A stretch of 64,000 bases of DNA from Marinobacter aromaticivorans (GCF_002806975.1 NZ_NIHD01000017.1:1-64000); one strand, 5' to 3'. Positions 8,705-16,919 are shown, counted from the stretch's first letter. Program-made: numbers and translations. Notes: a model not told the origin generated them from the sequence alone.

Positions 8705-9127
8705 ATGATGGGTAGGTTAAAACTTTCCTTGGGCATTCTTACGATCGGAGTGATCAGCGGCTGCAGTGACGGAACTGTAGATGGCCGCTGGTACACCCAG
8801 GCCCAGGTCGAGCGTGGCGCAACCGTGTTCGACAGCAACTGCGCAAGCTGTCACGGCTCCAAAGCCCAGGGCGCCTTTAGTTGGAGAAAGAGGCTGGAGG
8901 ATGGCTCCTATCCGCCGCCACCACTCAACGGCACGGGGCACGCCTGGCACCATCCGTTCGACATGCTAATGGGCACAATCGCGCAAGGTGGTGCCCCCCT
9001 GGGTGGCAAAATGCCCGCCTTTGGAGGTGAGCTCTCCAAGGACGACCAAAAAGCCGCTATCGCGTTCTTCCAGAGCAAATGGGATAAGCGGATTTATGAT
9101 GCGTGGGCTGAAAGAAGTGGCCTTTAA
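8705..9127 (+). CDS. Class I cytochrome c lipoprotein
   Basis: A 140-residue mono-haem cytochrome. The signal peptide ends in a lipobox (ISGC, C20), so the mature protein should be anchored to a membrane by its N-terminal Cys. The haem site is C46-A-S-C49-H50 and the likely axial Met is M103 in GGKMPAF. The start was set at ATG 8705 after AGAGG, skipping an upstream in-frame start (8618) with no signal-peptide logic; a second ATG directly follows. It lies 94 bases after the copper ATPase and before an extra lgt. A role in moving electrons from periplasmic Cu(I) oxidation is possible but inferred from context only. Confidence 0.85.
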   Translation: MMGRLKLSLGILTIGVISGCSDGTVDGRWYTQAQVERGATVFDSNCASCHGSKAQGAFSWRKRLEDGSYPPPPLNGTGHAWHHPFDMLMGTIAQGGAPLGGKMPAFGGELSKDDQKAAIAFFQSKWDKRIYDAWAERSGL

Positions 9128-9228
9128 CCTCCCGTACAACTGACTCCACCGATTTGATCCGGGTAAATAAAATGTACTGCTCCTGGCGCAGAAAAAATCC
9201 ATTTTCATGTACAGGAACCTGATATCCA

Positions 9229-10029
9229 ATGCTCAACTATCCAAAAATTGATCCGGTAGCGATTTCATTGGGCCCGGTGCAAATCCATTGGTACGGCCTG
9301 ATGTACCTGGTCGGCTTTCTGGCTGCCTGGTGGCTGGGCCGCCGCCGGGCTCATCGATTGGGGTTTAGCACCGATGCAGTTGAAACGTTGATTTTCTACT
9401 GCGTGATGGGCGTCATACTGGGCGGTCGCCTGGGGTATGCGCTCTTCTACGGCTTCGACAAGCTGGCCGACAATCCGTTTTGGTTATTCAAAATCTGGGA
9501 AGGTGGCATGAGTTTTCATGGCGGCTTTGTTGGGGTATTGGTCGCAGCTTTGATTTTCGCTCGCAAGCAAGACTTACATTTTTTTCAGCTCACTGACTTT
9601 ATCGCACCACTGGTGCCGATTGGCCTGGGGGCAGGGCGCATCGGCAACTTTATCAATTACGAGCTTCCGGGGCGAGCCAGCGATGTACCCTGGGCCATGG
9701 TGTTCCCGAATATGGGGCCGGCTCCACGACACCCGTCGTCACTGTATGAATTTGCACTGGAAGGTGTCGTGTTGTTCGCTGTGTTGTGGTGGTTCTCGCG
9801 CCATCCTCGTCGAAATGGAACAACGTCCGGCCTGTTCTTGTTGCTCTACGGGGTTTTCCGTTTTTCTGTCGAGTTTGTTCGCCTTCCTGACTCGCAGTTG
9901 GGGTTCATCACCTTTGGCTGGATGACCATGGGGCAGTTGCTAACCCTGCCAATGATCATTGGTGGACTTGCCTTGATTGGTTGGTCGAGATATCAGCCCA
10001 TTAACACTGCAAAGGTGGCGAACGTCTGA
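9229..10029 (+). CDS. lgt: Prolipoprotein diacylglyceryl transferase (probably an accessory copy)
   Basis: A 266-residue, multi-spanning inner-membrane enzyme that attaches diacylglycerol to the lipobox Cys of prolipoproteins. Family motifs are intact: GGMSFHGG with the essential His (H97), GRIGNF with the essential Arg (R137), and HPSSLYE. Length matches family members of 260-290. Its position in a copper operon directly after a lipoprotein cytochrome is unusual; the housekeeping lgt of gammaproteobacteria normally sits near thyA. It is therefore likely a second copy carried with the resistance genes, perhaps serving the lipoproteins encoded here. Whether another copy exists elsewhere cannot be seen in this window. 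Confidence 0.93.
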   Translation: MLNYPKIDPVAISLGPVQIHWYGLMYLVGFLAAWWLGRRRAHRLGFSTDAVETLIFYCVMGVILGGRLGYALFYGFDKLADNPFWLFKIWEGGMSFHGGFVGVLVAALIFARKQDLHFFQLTDFIAPLVPIGLGAGRIGNFINYELPGRASDVPWAMVFPNMGPAPRHPSSLYEFALEGVVLFAVLWWFSRHPRRNGTTSGLFLLLYGVFRFSVEFVRLPDSQLGFITFGWMTMGQLLTLPMIIGGLALIGWSRYQPINTAKVANV

Positions 10030-10102
10030 TAAGTCTGATAAAGAGTGCCCGTCAGATTCATTGCCGTAGAGAAATACAAGAAGTTGAACTCCTCACCGAT
10101 TC

Positions 10103-10134
10103 AGCATGGAGACATCGCGCGATGTCTCCATGCT
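10103..10134. terminator. 32-bp perfect palindrome after lgt
   Basis: A gapless self-complementary sequence (AGCATGGAGACATCGC followed by its exact reverse complement), 74 bases after the lgt stop and 56 bases before the next operator. There is no T-tract, so it is not a textbook intrinsic terminator. It could end the ATPase-lgt operon as a stable hairpin, or be a dimeric protein-binding site. Confidence 0.5.
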
Positions 10135-10189
10135 CGACATACCTAGACTGCAACGACTTTCGTCTTTTTTGCGTCTATACCCTCCGGTT

Positions 10190-10205
10190 TTCAGGTTGAT
10201 TTCAG
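10190..10205 (+). promoter_or_regulatory. TTCAG-N6-TTCAG operator upstream of the 10.3-kb operon
   Basis: Direct repeat TTCAG GTTGAT TTCAG with TTTACT 11 bases past the second half-site as -10. It is 91 bases before the ATG of the gene at 10296. Confidence 0.7.
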
Positions 10206-10295
10206 CTGCTCAGGGTTTACTGGTACCTGTTAACGCGACTTGAACTCACAACGCAGAAGTCAAATACATATCAAAAGTAAGGAAGGTAGGCCGGA

Positions 10296-10754
10296 ATGGA
10301 CATTAAAACGTTTAGAGAGCTGATTGGCTGGACACGTGATCTGCATGCACACCTGGCACGGTGTCTTTCCCACTGTTCGACACGGAACGAAGAAGAGAGG
10401 GCCCGGGCGCTTCTGGACTATCTGGCAACCCGGGAATCTGAAATTGAACGTATTGTGAACGAATTTGAACGAGAGGCGGACACCAACGCCTTGGAAACAA
10501 GGGTTTATGACTATCTGTCTCATCATCCTATTAAAACCCACAGAACCTGTGATGAGCCCTATGCAAAACTTGATTTCAACGGTATCTGCCGGGAAGTGTT
10601 CGACTTTCATGGTCAGATTACTGATCTCTACCAAACACTTGCCGAGAAAGCCGAAATCCCAAAGGTAAAAGAGTTGATGGGGTCACTATTGGCGATGGAG
10701 CAAAACGAATCCAAACGTCTGGCTCGCCAGATTGGCCGGATGGATGATCTCTGA
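10296..10754 (+). CDS. Conserved hypothetical alpha-helical protein (possibly ferritin-like)
   Basis: A 152-residue soluble protein without a signal peptide, predicted almost entirely helical. Helix-rich stretches are about residues 3-62 and 95-150, with regularly spaced Glu/His (ERIVNEFEREA, DFHGQITDLYQ, LLAMEQNESKRLARQ). This recalls rubrerythrin/ferritin-like four-helix bundles, but I cannot confirm metal-ligand spacing and do not recognise a named family. A good ribosome site (AAGGAAGG) precedes the ATG. It is the first gene behind its own TTCAG operator, followed by a phosphoketolase remnant and a methyltransferase-like gene. Confidence 0.6.
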   Translation: MDIKTFRELIGWTRDLHAHLARCLSHCSTRNEEERARALLDYLATRESEIERIVNEFEREADTNALETRVYDYLSHHPIKTHRTCDEPYAKLDFNGICREVFDFHGQITDLYQTLAEKAEIPKVKELMGSLLAMEQNESKRLARQIGRMDDL

Positions 10755-10910
10755 TTATTCCTTTTTATCCGTGGGCGGAAGGCGGTGGTTATCTGCGTCA
10801 GAACACTCGCTTTGATGTGGAGGTGGCGGGTTACCAATCCATAGTGCGGGTCTGAAAATCACGGGTAAGTGAGAAACCAATAATGTCCTGATGGCTATCA
10901 AGGAGTGACC

Positions 10911-11841
10911 ATGGATTTCTATTCGATTGAAGACTCACACCGAGTCCAGCAGCGCGCCGCACAATACCGCAAGCGCTACCCCAAGTTTGTCAGTTGGGCA
11001 CAAGGTCGCGGCGTTGTCGAGCACACGGATTTGACCCAGGTGCGGGTGTTCGATTTATGTCAGGAACTGATCTGTGCCGGGCGCTACAACACGCTCGACG
11101 ACGCATTGGCGATTTTCGACGCAGCGGACACCCTGACCAATGCAGCCATGTGGTTGGTGGCCCACATGACCTACGCCAACAAAGTGGATTTGTCCGGGCA
11201 GCCGTTGGCGGCGAACGACTTCAAGGAAAACCCTCAGGGTCATACTGGCGGTTCGTTAAATATGGTGCCCACCTATATTGGTTACACCGCTGCCAACTCG
11301 CTGGCGGGGATCACCCGCAGTTGGCTGATGGGGCAGGGCCACTGTGTGGCAGCGATATCAGGCCGAGCAATTGTTAAGAGATGGAGCTGTTGCGCTTAGC
11401 GAGGGTGTCGATGTGCAGTTAGTCGCGGTGGGTGCCTATCAACGGCAGGTTTGTCAGGCCGTGGCCGATGATCTCAGCCAGCAGGGTATTTCATGCGGGG
11501 TTGTCTGTCTGCTGGAACCCGGGCGTTTCCGCGATCCCCGAGATGGGATAGAGGCGGAACATCAGCCACCCAGCCAGACCAAAGCGACACTGTTCCCCAG
11601 CGACATAAAGCTGCGGGTATTCGTGTGCCATATGCGCCCGGAAACCCTGTTGGGGGGTTGTCGGCCTCTCGATCTGGGGCGGGATCGCACACTGGCTTTC
11701 GGTTACGCCAACCATGGAGGAACACTCGATACCGCAGGCCTGCTGATGGCCAACGGCAGTGATCCTGAATCGGTCAGCCAGGCCATCGTGTCGCGGCTGG
11801 GCAGCCTCGACTGCAATACAGGTAGATCAAATTATGAATGA
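10911..11841 (+). pseudogene. Phosphoketolase remnant with large internal deletion
   Basis: Two pieces of a phosphoketolase (xylulose-5-P/fructose-6-P phosphoketolase family, normally about 800 residues) lie fused out of frame. Codons from ATG 10911 (after AAGGAG) give the N-terminal region with GHTGGSLN and TRSWLMGQGHCVAAI, then run into a stop at 11399. From about 11350 a different frame gives the C-terminal region (QRYQAEQLL, VQLVAVGAYQRQ, FVCHMRPETLLGG, YANHGGTLDTAGLL) to the stop at 11841. Roughly 1.4 kb encoding the TPP-binding middle is missing and the joint shifts frame, so the gene cannot make active enzyme. The remaining codons still read well, suggesting a fairly recent event. Confidence 0.8.
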
Positions 11842-12502
11842 ATCGTTCAATCACGCTGGAGCCTGGGGCATCACGCTGATCGTTATCGTATTGGTGTCCT
11901 GGTTCTTCTATCGTTACTTCGCTCCGAAGAACTGGCGGGAGTGGGCAGGTGCGGGGGTGGTACAGGCCTTTATAATTGCCCTTTATGCCGAAATGTACGG
12001 CTTTCCGCTCACCATCTATCTGTTGGTGCGCTTTTTCGGTCTGGACAGCGAGTATATCAGCGCCAGCTTATGGTCGACCCTGGTAGGGCTCGGCGAAACC
12101 GGCATGATGGTCTCCATGCTGCTTGGTTATGCACTTGCCTTTACCGGGATAGGTCTTTTCATTCAGGGGTGGCGTCAGGTTCATAAGGCTCGCGGGGAAA
12201 ATCGTCTGGTGACAGACGGGTTGTATGCGTATGTAAGGCATCCGCAGAACACGGGGTTGTTCATTGCCCTGTTTGGCGAAGGTGTTGTGCATTGGCCAAC
12301 GCTGTTCTCGATCGGCCTGTTTCCCGTGATCGTGCTTGTCTACACATGGCTGGCTCGCCGCGAGGAACAGCAAGTTCTAAAGCAGTTTGGTGAAGAATAC
12401 CGAGCCTATCAACAGCAGGTACCAATGTTCATCCCCCGTTGGGGCCAGTGGCGCAGACTCGCGGCCGCTTCACGGGAAAGCCGTGATAACAAAACGCCAT
12501 GA
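11834..12502 (+). CDS. Isoprenylcysteine carboxyl methyltransferase (ICMT)-family membrane protein
   Basis: A 222-residue protein with about five membrane segments. The C-terminal half shows the ICMT/phospholipid-methyltransferase signature: VRHPQNTGLF, then REEQQVLKQFGEEYRAYQQQVP, which form the S-adenosylmethionine site in this family. ATG 11834 was chosen because it begins the first membrane region and follows AGGTAGATCAA; it overlaps the end of the phosphoketolase remnant by eight bases. Bacterial members are common in metal-resistance islands, where their substrate is unknown. Confidence 0.75.
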   Translation: MNESFNHAGAWGITLIVIVLVSWFFYRYFAPKNWREWAGAGVVQAFIIALYAEMYGFPLTIYLLVRFFGLDSEYISASLWSTLVGLGETGMMVSMLLGYALAFTGIGLFIQGWRQVHKARGENRLVTDGLYAYVRHPQNTGLFIALFGEGVVHWPTLFSIGLFPVIVLVYTWLARREEQQVLKQFGEEYRAYQQQVPMFIPRWGQWRRLAAASRESRDNKTP

Positions 12503-12509
12503 ACCCCAA

Positions 12510-13375
12510 GCCAAAGCCACGTTTTCGTTAGGGTAGTGTGATGCGCTGCGCTGGATGAAATGGGTATGAGGCAAACGTTCACACCTGAAAAAACGGGGGC
12601 AAAGCCACCACCGGGCGTGCGAAAGTTGGTGGTTTGGCCCTGATAGACGCGCGCAGCGGCAACCGGTTTGAAGAAAAGTTCTCGCCGAGCGCTCCACAGT
12701 TCTGCTGCGTCGCTTGCTGAAACCTGACGGGTTTTCGGTACTGCACTTTCGAGATATTCCGCATCATCTTCATTCAGTCCCCAGTCACGCAGGGTCTGGG
12801 AGTCTGACAGCAGAATCAGGTTTCGTTTGTCGGCCATAAGAGCATGGGCACGAGGGTTAGGTGTTACTACCACCGCACCGTCGAGGTAGGCCTGTCTCAA
12901 CGCGTCATTAGCCCGGGCATCTAGCGCGAAGTCCACCAGCCGGTTATACACCATATCGATGGGCTTACCCTTTGCTGTTAACGCATCACCGACATACTTC
13001 AGCTCCGATGGATCGAGTATCAATGCCTCTGGCCTGAAGTAGCTGCTGGGCCAATTGGAATTCGGGAAACATAAATTGGGTTTCCGGTGAATCGTCTACG
13101 ATGGCCAAGCGGCCGGCTATCGAATCAGTGCGTTGCCTTTGCCATTCCTGTTCGAACATGTCGAACACCGCGTTTTCAAATCCATCCAGCGCCTGCTTGG
13201 TTTCTGCGGTCTGTTGAGATGGGTCACAGCATCGATGTTGAGCCCGAGTCAGCACCGTGTTCAAAAACGCGCCGCCGGCATTGGTATTGATCTCGATTAA
13301 CTGAGGGCCATTTGGGCCCGAGTGAAAATCGCAACCTGCGTGGGTATTGCTTGTTCGTTGGTTGTCCTGGGCCAC
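12510..13375 (-). pseudogene. Broken ATP-grasp-like gene (frameshifted, truncated at both ends)
   Basis: Minus-strand remnants of a conserved hypothetical protein resembling ATP-grasp/glutathione-synthase-like enzymes. One frame (13375 to about 13020) gives CDFHSGPNGPQLIEINTNAGG and FENAVFDMFEQEW; it then ends at 12986, while the continuation (ILDPSELKY, VYNRLVDFALD, ELFFKPV) is in the next frame from about 13020, showing a single frameshift. The usual N-terminal third before the DFH motif is absent, and after FFKPV (about 12665) the family sequence stops being recognisable. The family identification is from memory of the INTNAGG and LFFKP motifs and is moderate. Confidence 0.6.
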
Positions 13376-13461
13376 GTTTTGGATTTGGAGCCCGCAGCAT
13401 AAGTAAATTTTTCGGACTGTAGTCAGCTTTGAACCTCGCCAGAAAAGTCCATGTTTGGCAG

Positions 13462-13499
13462 CTGTTTTCAGGTCTATTTCAGCTTCGTGTGTTGGACTA
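13462..13499 (+). repeat. Promoter-region direct repeat, copy 1
   Basis: 38 bases that recur at 15490-15527 with three mismatches, all inside the six-base spacer of the TTCAG operator. The 17 bases following the operator (CTTCGTGTGTTGGACTA) are identical in both copies. This points to duplication of a promoter segment, not just shared regulator sites. Confidence 0.75.
13467..13482 (+). promoter_or_regulatory. TTCAG-N6-TTCAG operator upstream of the DsrE-like gene
   Basis: Direct repeat TTCAG GTCTAT TTCAG. A -10-like GACTAT begins 13 bases past the second half-site. It lies 150 bases before the ATG at 13632. Confidence 0.65.
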
Positions 13500-13631
13500 T
13501 CAGAATATTAGCGTGCTCCAATCCGATAAATTTATGATATATCGTTCCTGCATTAGAAAGTGTTTTTAATTTTTGAGCATTTTTATGGGTTGGTTAATAA
13601 AACAAGTTCCTATCCCTCATGGAGATTTATC

Positions 13632-14150
13632 ATGGCCGTCAATTATCAAAGCATATTTCGCCGAATTCCCCACATATTCTTTGCAACCGTCTATATGGCC
13701 CTGGTGTCTGTACCTGCAAGTGCAGCCGGATATGAGAATGCTCTGAAGGGCGTTAAAAACTATGACGCTGTCTACGAGGTGAGCCAAGGAGATCCCAAAG
13801 TCGTTAACCCCGTTTTCTTGGTAATAAAGAATTCCTACGAAGCCCCTGAAGTGAAGTCGCTTTCGAAAGATCCTAATATCGCCATCGTTTTTCACGGGCC
13901 AGTAGTGAAACTGCTCTCGACTGACAGCGCATCGTTTAATGAGGCAGAGTTGGTCGAGATAAAAAAATTCCAGACGACTCTTAAACAAATGAAGAAGGAC
14001 GGGGTGACGCTGGAAGTTTGCCGTTATGCTTTGAAAGGAATGGGTGTAGATGAGGCGACGATCATTCCGGAGATCGACCCGGTAGATAATGGGTTCGTCT
14101 CGGTCATCGGCTATCAGATGCAGGGGTACGCGGTTATCCGAATACCCTAA
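13632..14150 (+). CDS. Secreted DsrE-family protein
   Basis: A 172-residue protein. An N-terminal signal peptide (about 1-32, ending ASAAG) is followed by a DsrE/DsrF-like alpha/beta domain, recognisable from NIAIVFHGPVVKLL and TLEVCRYALKGMGV, the latter holding the single conserved Cys (Cys in EVCRYA). DsrE-like proteins relay sulfur or bind small molecules; periplasmic members next to metal genes are uncharacterised. ATG 13632 follows GGAG seven bases upstream, and the longer 13560 start lacks support. The gene is alone behind its own TTCAG operator, and an IS630 element is inserted 64 bases after its stop. Confidence 0.75.
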   Translation: MAVNYQSIFRRIPHIFFATVYMALVSVPASAAGYENALKGVKNYDAVYEVSQGDPKVVNPVFLVIKNSYEAPEVKSLSKDPNIAIVFHGPVVKLLSTDSASFNEAELVEIKKFQTTLKQMKKDGVTLEVCRYALKGMGVDEATIIPEIDPVDNGFVSVIGYQMQGYAVIRIP

Positions 14151-14214
14151 ACAAGAAGATCGGTTGTTGTTCTGCGAAATGAAGCTCACCTTGAGGTCCG
14201 CTAATGTGCCGTTC

Positions 14215-15373
14215 GGTTAATTCGCTCATTTATTATCAATTAAACTCAGCTTTGCCCGAGCCACTGACGTCATAATAGATTCTGCACTTTTATGCCAACG
14301 GAACGGCTTTGCCAGTTTTTCATTGTGAACCTTGATGAACTTTTTAATCGCAGACTTCAAATCGCCGACGCTGGTGAAAATACCGCGATAGAGTGCTCGT
14401 CGCTCCAGTTGGCCAAACCACCCTTCGACTGCATTTAACCAGGATGCACTTGTGGGCGTGAAGTGCAGATGAAACCGTGGATGTTTGGCCAGCCAGGCTT
14501 TGACCTCCGAGGTCTTATGAGTAGAGCTGTTATCCAGAATCAAGTGCAAATCCAGACCCTTCGGAGTCTCCCGGTCAATCTGACGCAAGAAGTCTAAAAA
14601 CTCCTTTGCCCGGTGGCGCTGGGTGACCCGACCGATCACCTGACCCGTCAGGGTATTGAATGCAGCGTACAGGCTGGTTGTCCCATAACGCTTGTAATCA
14701 TGTGTGCGACGTTCCACTTGTCCAGGGCGAAGCTGCAATTTTGGCTGAGTCCGATCAAGAGCCTGAATCTGGGTTTTTTCGTCAACAGACAGAACCAGTG
14801 CATTATCCGGGGGATTCATATAAAGCCCAACAACATCGCACACTTTTTCAGCGAAGTGAGGATCGTTGCTGATCTTGAATGTTCTGAGCCGGTGCGGCTT
14901 CAAATCGGCTGCTTTCCAGATCTGATGCACTTGCCAGCGCGTTACCCCGGCATGCTCCGCCATGAGACTGATGCTCCAGTGTGTGGCCTCTTTCGGAACT
15001 TTATGGACCGTGTCATCTAAAATTTTCTTGACGATTTTACCGTCCAGTTTTCGAGGCTGGCCAGGTCGCGGCGCATCATAAAGTCCCTCAAGACCGCTCT
15101 CACTGTAGCGTTTGCGCCACTTGAATACCGTTTGAGAGCTAACCTGAAGAGACTCTGAGATCTCTTTGGGTGTCTCGCCTTCGTTGAGCAATAAAAGTAT
15201 CTTGGCGCGCTGTGCCAGGTGCTGGCTCAGGGTACTGGCTCGGCACCAACTTTCGAGTTCCAGTTGATCGTTTACAGTCAGATTAAACGGCGCTGCAGGT
15301 TTGGGCACGAAAAGAACCTTTTATTGCTGATCGATGGTTCCTACTATAACAAAAATGGATCCGCGAATTAACC
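14215..15373 (-). mobile_element. IS630-family insertion sequence
   Basis: About 1.16 kb with a single transposase on the minus strand. The outermost matching bases are GGTTAATTCGC (14215-14225) and its exact complement GCGAATTAACC (15363-15373). IS630-type elements insert at TA and duplicate it; here the TA inside GGTTAATTCGC is compatible with that, in which case the flanking GGT/ACC would be target sequence and the true inverted ends would start at ATTCGC. It sits between the DsrE-like gene and the beta-propeller operon. Confidence 0.75.
14226..15308 (-). CDS. IS630-family transposase
   Basis: A 360-residue transposase. The N-terminal helix-turn-helix region (about 35-90, with PKEISESLQVSSQTVFKWRK) is followed by a DDE catalytic domain with Asp in LSVDEKTQIQ, Asp in LILDNSSTHK and Glu in NAVEGWFG. 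Length and motifs are intact, and there is no frameshift, so the element may still be active. The stop codon lies one base inside the left-end repeat. Confidence 0.93.
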   Translation of the reverse strand: MPKPAAPFNLTVNDQLELESWCRASTLSQHLAQRAKILLLLNEGETPKEISESLQVSSQTVFKWRKRYSESGLEGLYDAPRPGQPRKLDGKIVKKILDDTVHKVPKEATHWSISLMAEHAGVTRWQVHQIWKAADLKPHRLRTFKISNDPHFAEKVCDVVGLYMNPPDNALVLSVDEKTQIQALDRTQPKLQLRPGQVERRTHDYKRYGTTSLYAAFNTLTGQVIGRVTQRHRAKEFLDFLRQIDRETPKGLDLHLILDNSSTHKTSEVKAWLAKHPRFHLHFTPTSASWLNAVEGWFGQLERRALYRGIFTSVGDLKSAIKKFIKVHNEKLAKPFRWHKSAESIMTSVARAKLSLIDNK

Positions 15374-15489
15374 AGACGAAACACTAATCAAGATTGATCG
15401 CATAAAAAATATGATCGAGAGCAATTTCTGCTCGATAATCCTTCATATCTTTGGCCTTAATTCCGGTTAAGGAAATACATGTTAACTAA

Positions 15490-15527
15490 CTGTTTTCAGG
15501 CTTGTTTCAGCTTCGTGTGTTGGACTA
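15490..15527 (+). repeat. Promoter-region direct repeat, copy 2
   Basis: Second copy of the 38-base promoter segment at 13462-13499; 35 of 38 bases match. The first copy drives the DsrE-like gene, this one the beta-propeller operon. Confidence 0.75.
15495..15510 (+). promoter_or_regulatory. TTCAG-N6-TTCAG operator upstream of the beta-propeller operon
   Basis: Direct repeat TTCAG GCTTGT TTCAG, 102 bases before the ATG at 15612, inside the duplicated promoter segment. Confidence 0.7.
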
Positions 15528-15611
15528 GGGGGTAATGACCACGCACGGTTGGAAACCTTGCCAGCCGGGCGGAAATATCGTAACGAAACCCTCTATTTAA
15601 AAGGTAACACG

Positions 15612-16682
15612 ATGAAACATCAAAGAATTAGGCGCTGGCTCACTGGGCTCACCACCGGCATCACCATGAGTGTTTCGCTGATGGCGGCCGCAGACACGAC
15701 CCGGGCGTTTATTCCTATGGGAATGGCTGATTCCGTGGGCGTTATTGATCTGGTGGGTCGTCAGGTGACGTCTTCAATGACCGGAACTGTGAATACCCAT
15801 GGTTCGGCATTAACGCCGGACGGGCAGTACCTGGTGGCAGGCAGCCTGACTGCTCATGAAAGCGAGGAGCCCGTCAGCCGTCCCGAAGGCGTGACGGAAG
15901 ATGAGCACGCCGCTCACCATGGTGGTGGGGCTGCTGCGGCATCGGAAGAACCGAATACGGGACTGCTCTATATGGTGGACACTGCCACCAATGCGATTGC
16001 TCGCACACTGGAGGTGCCGGGGCCGGTACACCACGTTCTTGTGACAACGAATGGTCGCTATGCCGTATCCACTCATCCCATGGGCGGCGGTATCAGCATT
16101 GTCGATCTGGATTCCGGAAAGCTGGTTAAAAGCGTGGCAACGGGACCTGCTCCCAATTACGTGGTGGAAACGGAGGACGGGCAGTCTCTTCTGGTCAGCA
16201 ATAGCGGTAATGGCACAATCAGCGAAGTGGACACCAGTCACTGGTTCGTCAAACGCAACATGCGGGTTGGTGGTGGCCCGGAACATATGGTGCTCGCTCC
16301 CGAGAATGAACGGCTTTATGTGAATGATGTCGCATCGGGGCAGGTGAGTGTCGTTGAGCTTTCGAGCGGCGTCGTGGCGGCAACCTACGAAATCGGGGAA
16401 GAACCCCATGGCGTTGGTTTGAGCAACGACGGCCAGATACTTTTCGCAACCAGCAAAGGCAGCAACCGGATCGTTCGTATTGAGCTCGCCACCGGAGCTC
16501 GTCGCAGCGCACCACTGGCTCCGGGACCCTATCACTTAGCTGTATCGCCCCATGATGGCCAGTTATTGATTACCAGTCGTGCAGAGAGCAAGCTTTGGGT
16601 GCTCGACCCGGATTCCCTCGACATAATTGATGAAATTCCGCTGGAAGGCATAGGACATCAGATATCACTTGAGGCCAACTAA
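15612..16682 (+). CDS. Secreted YncE/cytochrome-D1-like beta-propeller protein
   Basis: A 356-residue protein with a signal peptide (about 1-30, ending MAAAD) and repeated four-strand blades of the YncE/NHL type (for example GLLYMVDTATNAI, GISIVDLDSGKLV, VSVVELSSGVV, LWVLDPDSLDII). An insert after the first blade has a His cluster (DEHAAHHGGG), a plausible Cu/Ag site. Such propellers are often found in metal-resistance clusters without a known activity. ATG 15612 follows AAAAGGT; the longer 15549 start would precede the signal peptide with 21 unlikely residues. It is the first gene of the operon with DUF2933, EamA and a truncated lipoprotein-sorting-like gene. Confidence 0.8.
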   Translation: MKHQRIRRWLTGLTTGITMSVSLMAAADTTRAFIPMGMADSVGVIDLVGRQVTSSMTGTVNTHGSALTPDGQYLVAGSLTAHESEEPVSRPEGVTEDEHAAHHGGGAAAASEEPNTGLLYMVDTATNAIARTLEVPGPVHHVLVTTNGRYAVSTHPMGGGISIVDLDSGKLVKSVATGPAPNYVVETEDGQSLLVSNSGNGTISEVDTSHWFVKRNMRVGGGPEHMVLAPENERLYVNDVASGQVSVVELSSGVVAATYEIGEEPHGVGLSNDGQILFATSKGSNRIVRIELATGARRSAPLAPGPYHLAVSPHDGQLLITSRAESKLWVLDPDSLDIIDEIPLEGIGHQISLEAN

Positions 16683-16724
16683 AACGGTGCTCTTAAGCTG
16701 TCGCCTGGTCTTCAAGAGAGATAA

Positions 16725-16919
16725 ATGATGGATCGACGTTATAAAATCACTTTGGCAGTTTTTGTCGGGGTCGCGCTGATTTTGCTCTGGAGTGACCACA
16801 AAAGTCACCTGCTTGGCGCGCTGCCCTGGCTGATACTTCTTGCCTGCCCTCTGCTCCATAAGTTTATGCATAGGGGGCACGGTAACCATGGACGACAATC
16901 GGACAAAAGTGACAAGTAG
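16725..16919 (+). CDS. DUF2933-family small membrane protein
   Basis: A 64-residue protein with two hydrophobic segments (about 8-22 and 29-44) and a basic, His-containing tail (HKFMHRGHGNHGR). It fits DUF2933, a small family repeatedly found in copper/silver-resistance regions with no known function. The tail encodes overlapping reading with the start of the following EamA transporter gene (overlap of 32 bases if the 16888 start is right). Confidence 0.75.
   Translation: MMDRRYKITLAVFVGVALILLWSDHKSHLLGALPWLILLACPLLHKFMHRGHGNHGRQSDKSDK

Larger units (their letters stand above)
15309..15611. other. Gene-free stretch: IS right end and propeller-operon promoter
   Basis: Holds the IS right end (to 15373), a short hairpin-forming sequence (ATCGAGAGCA/TGCTCGAT, about 15413-15436, possibly the original terminator of the DsrE gene before the IS insertion) and the duplicated operator region at 15490-15527. 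No coding potential was seen. Confidence 0.5.
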
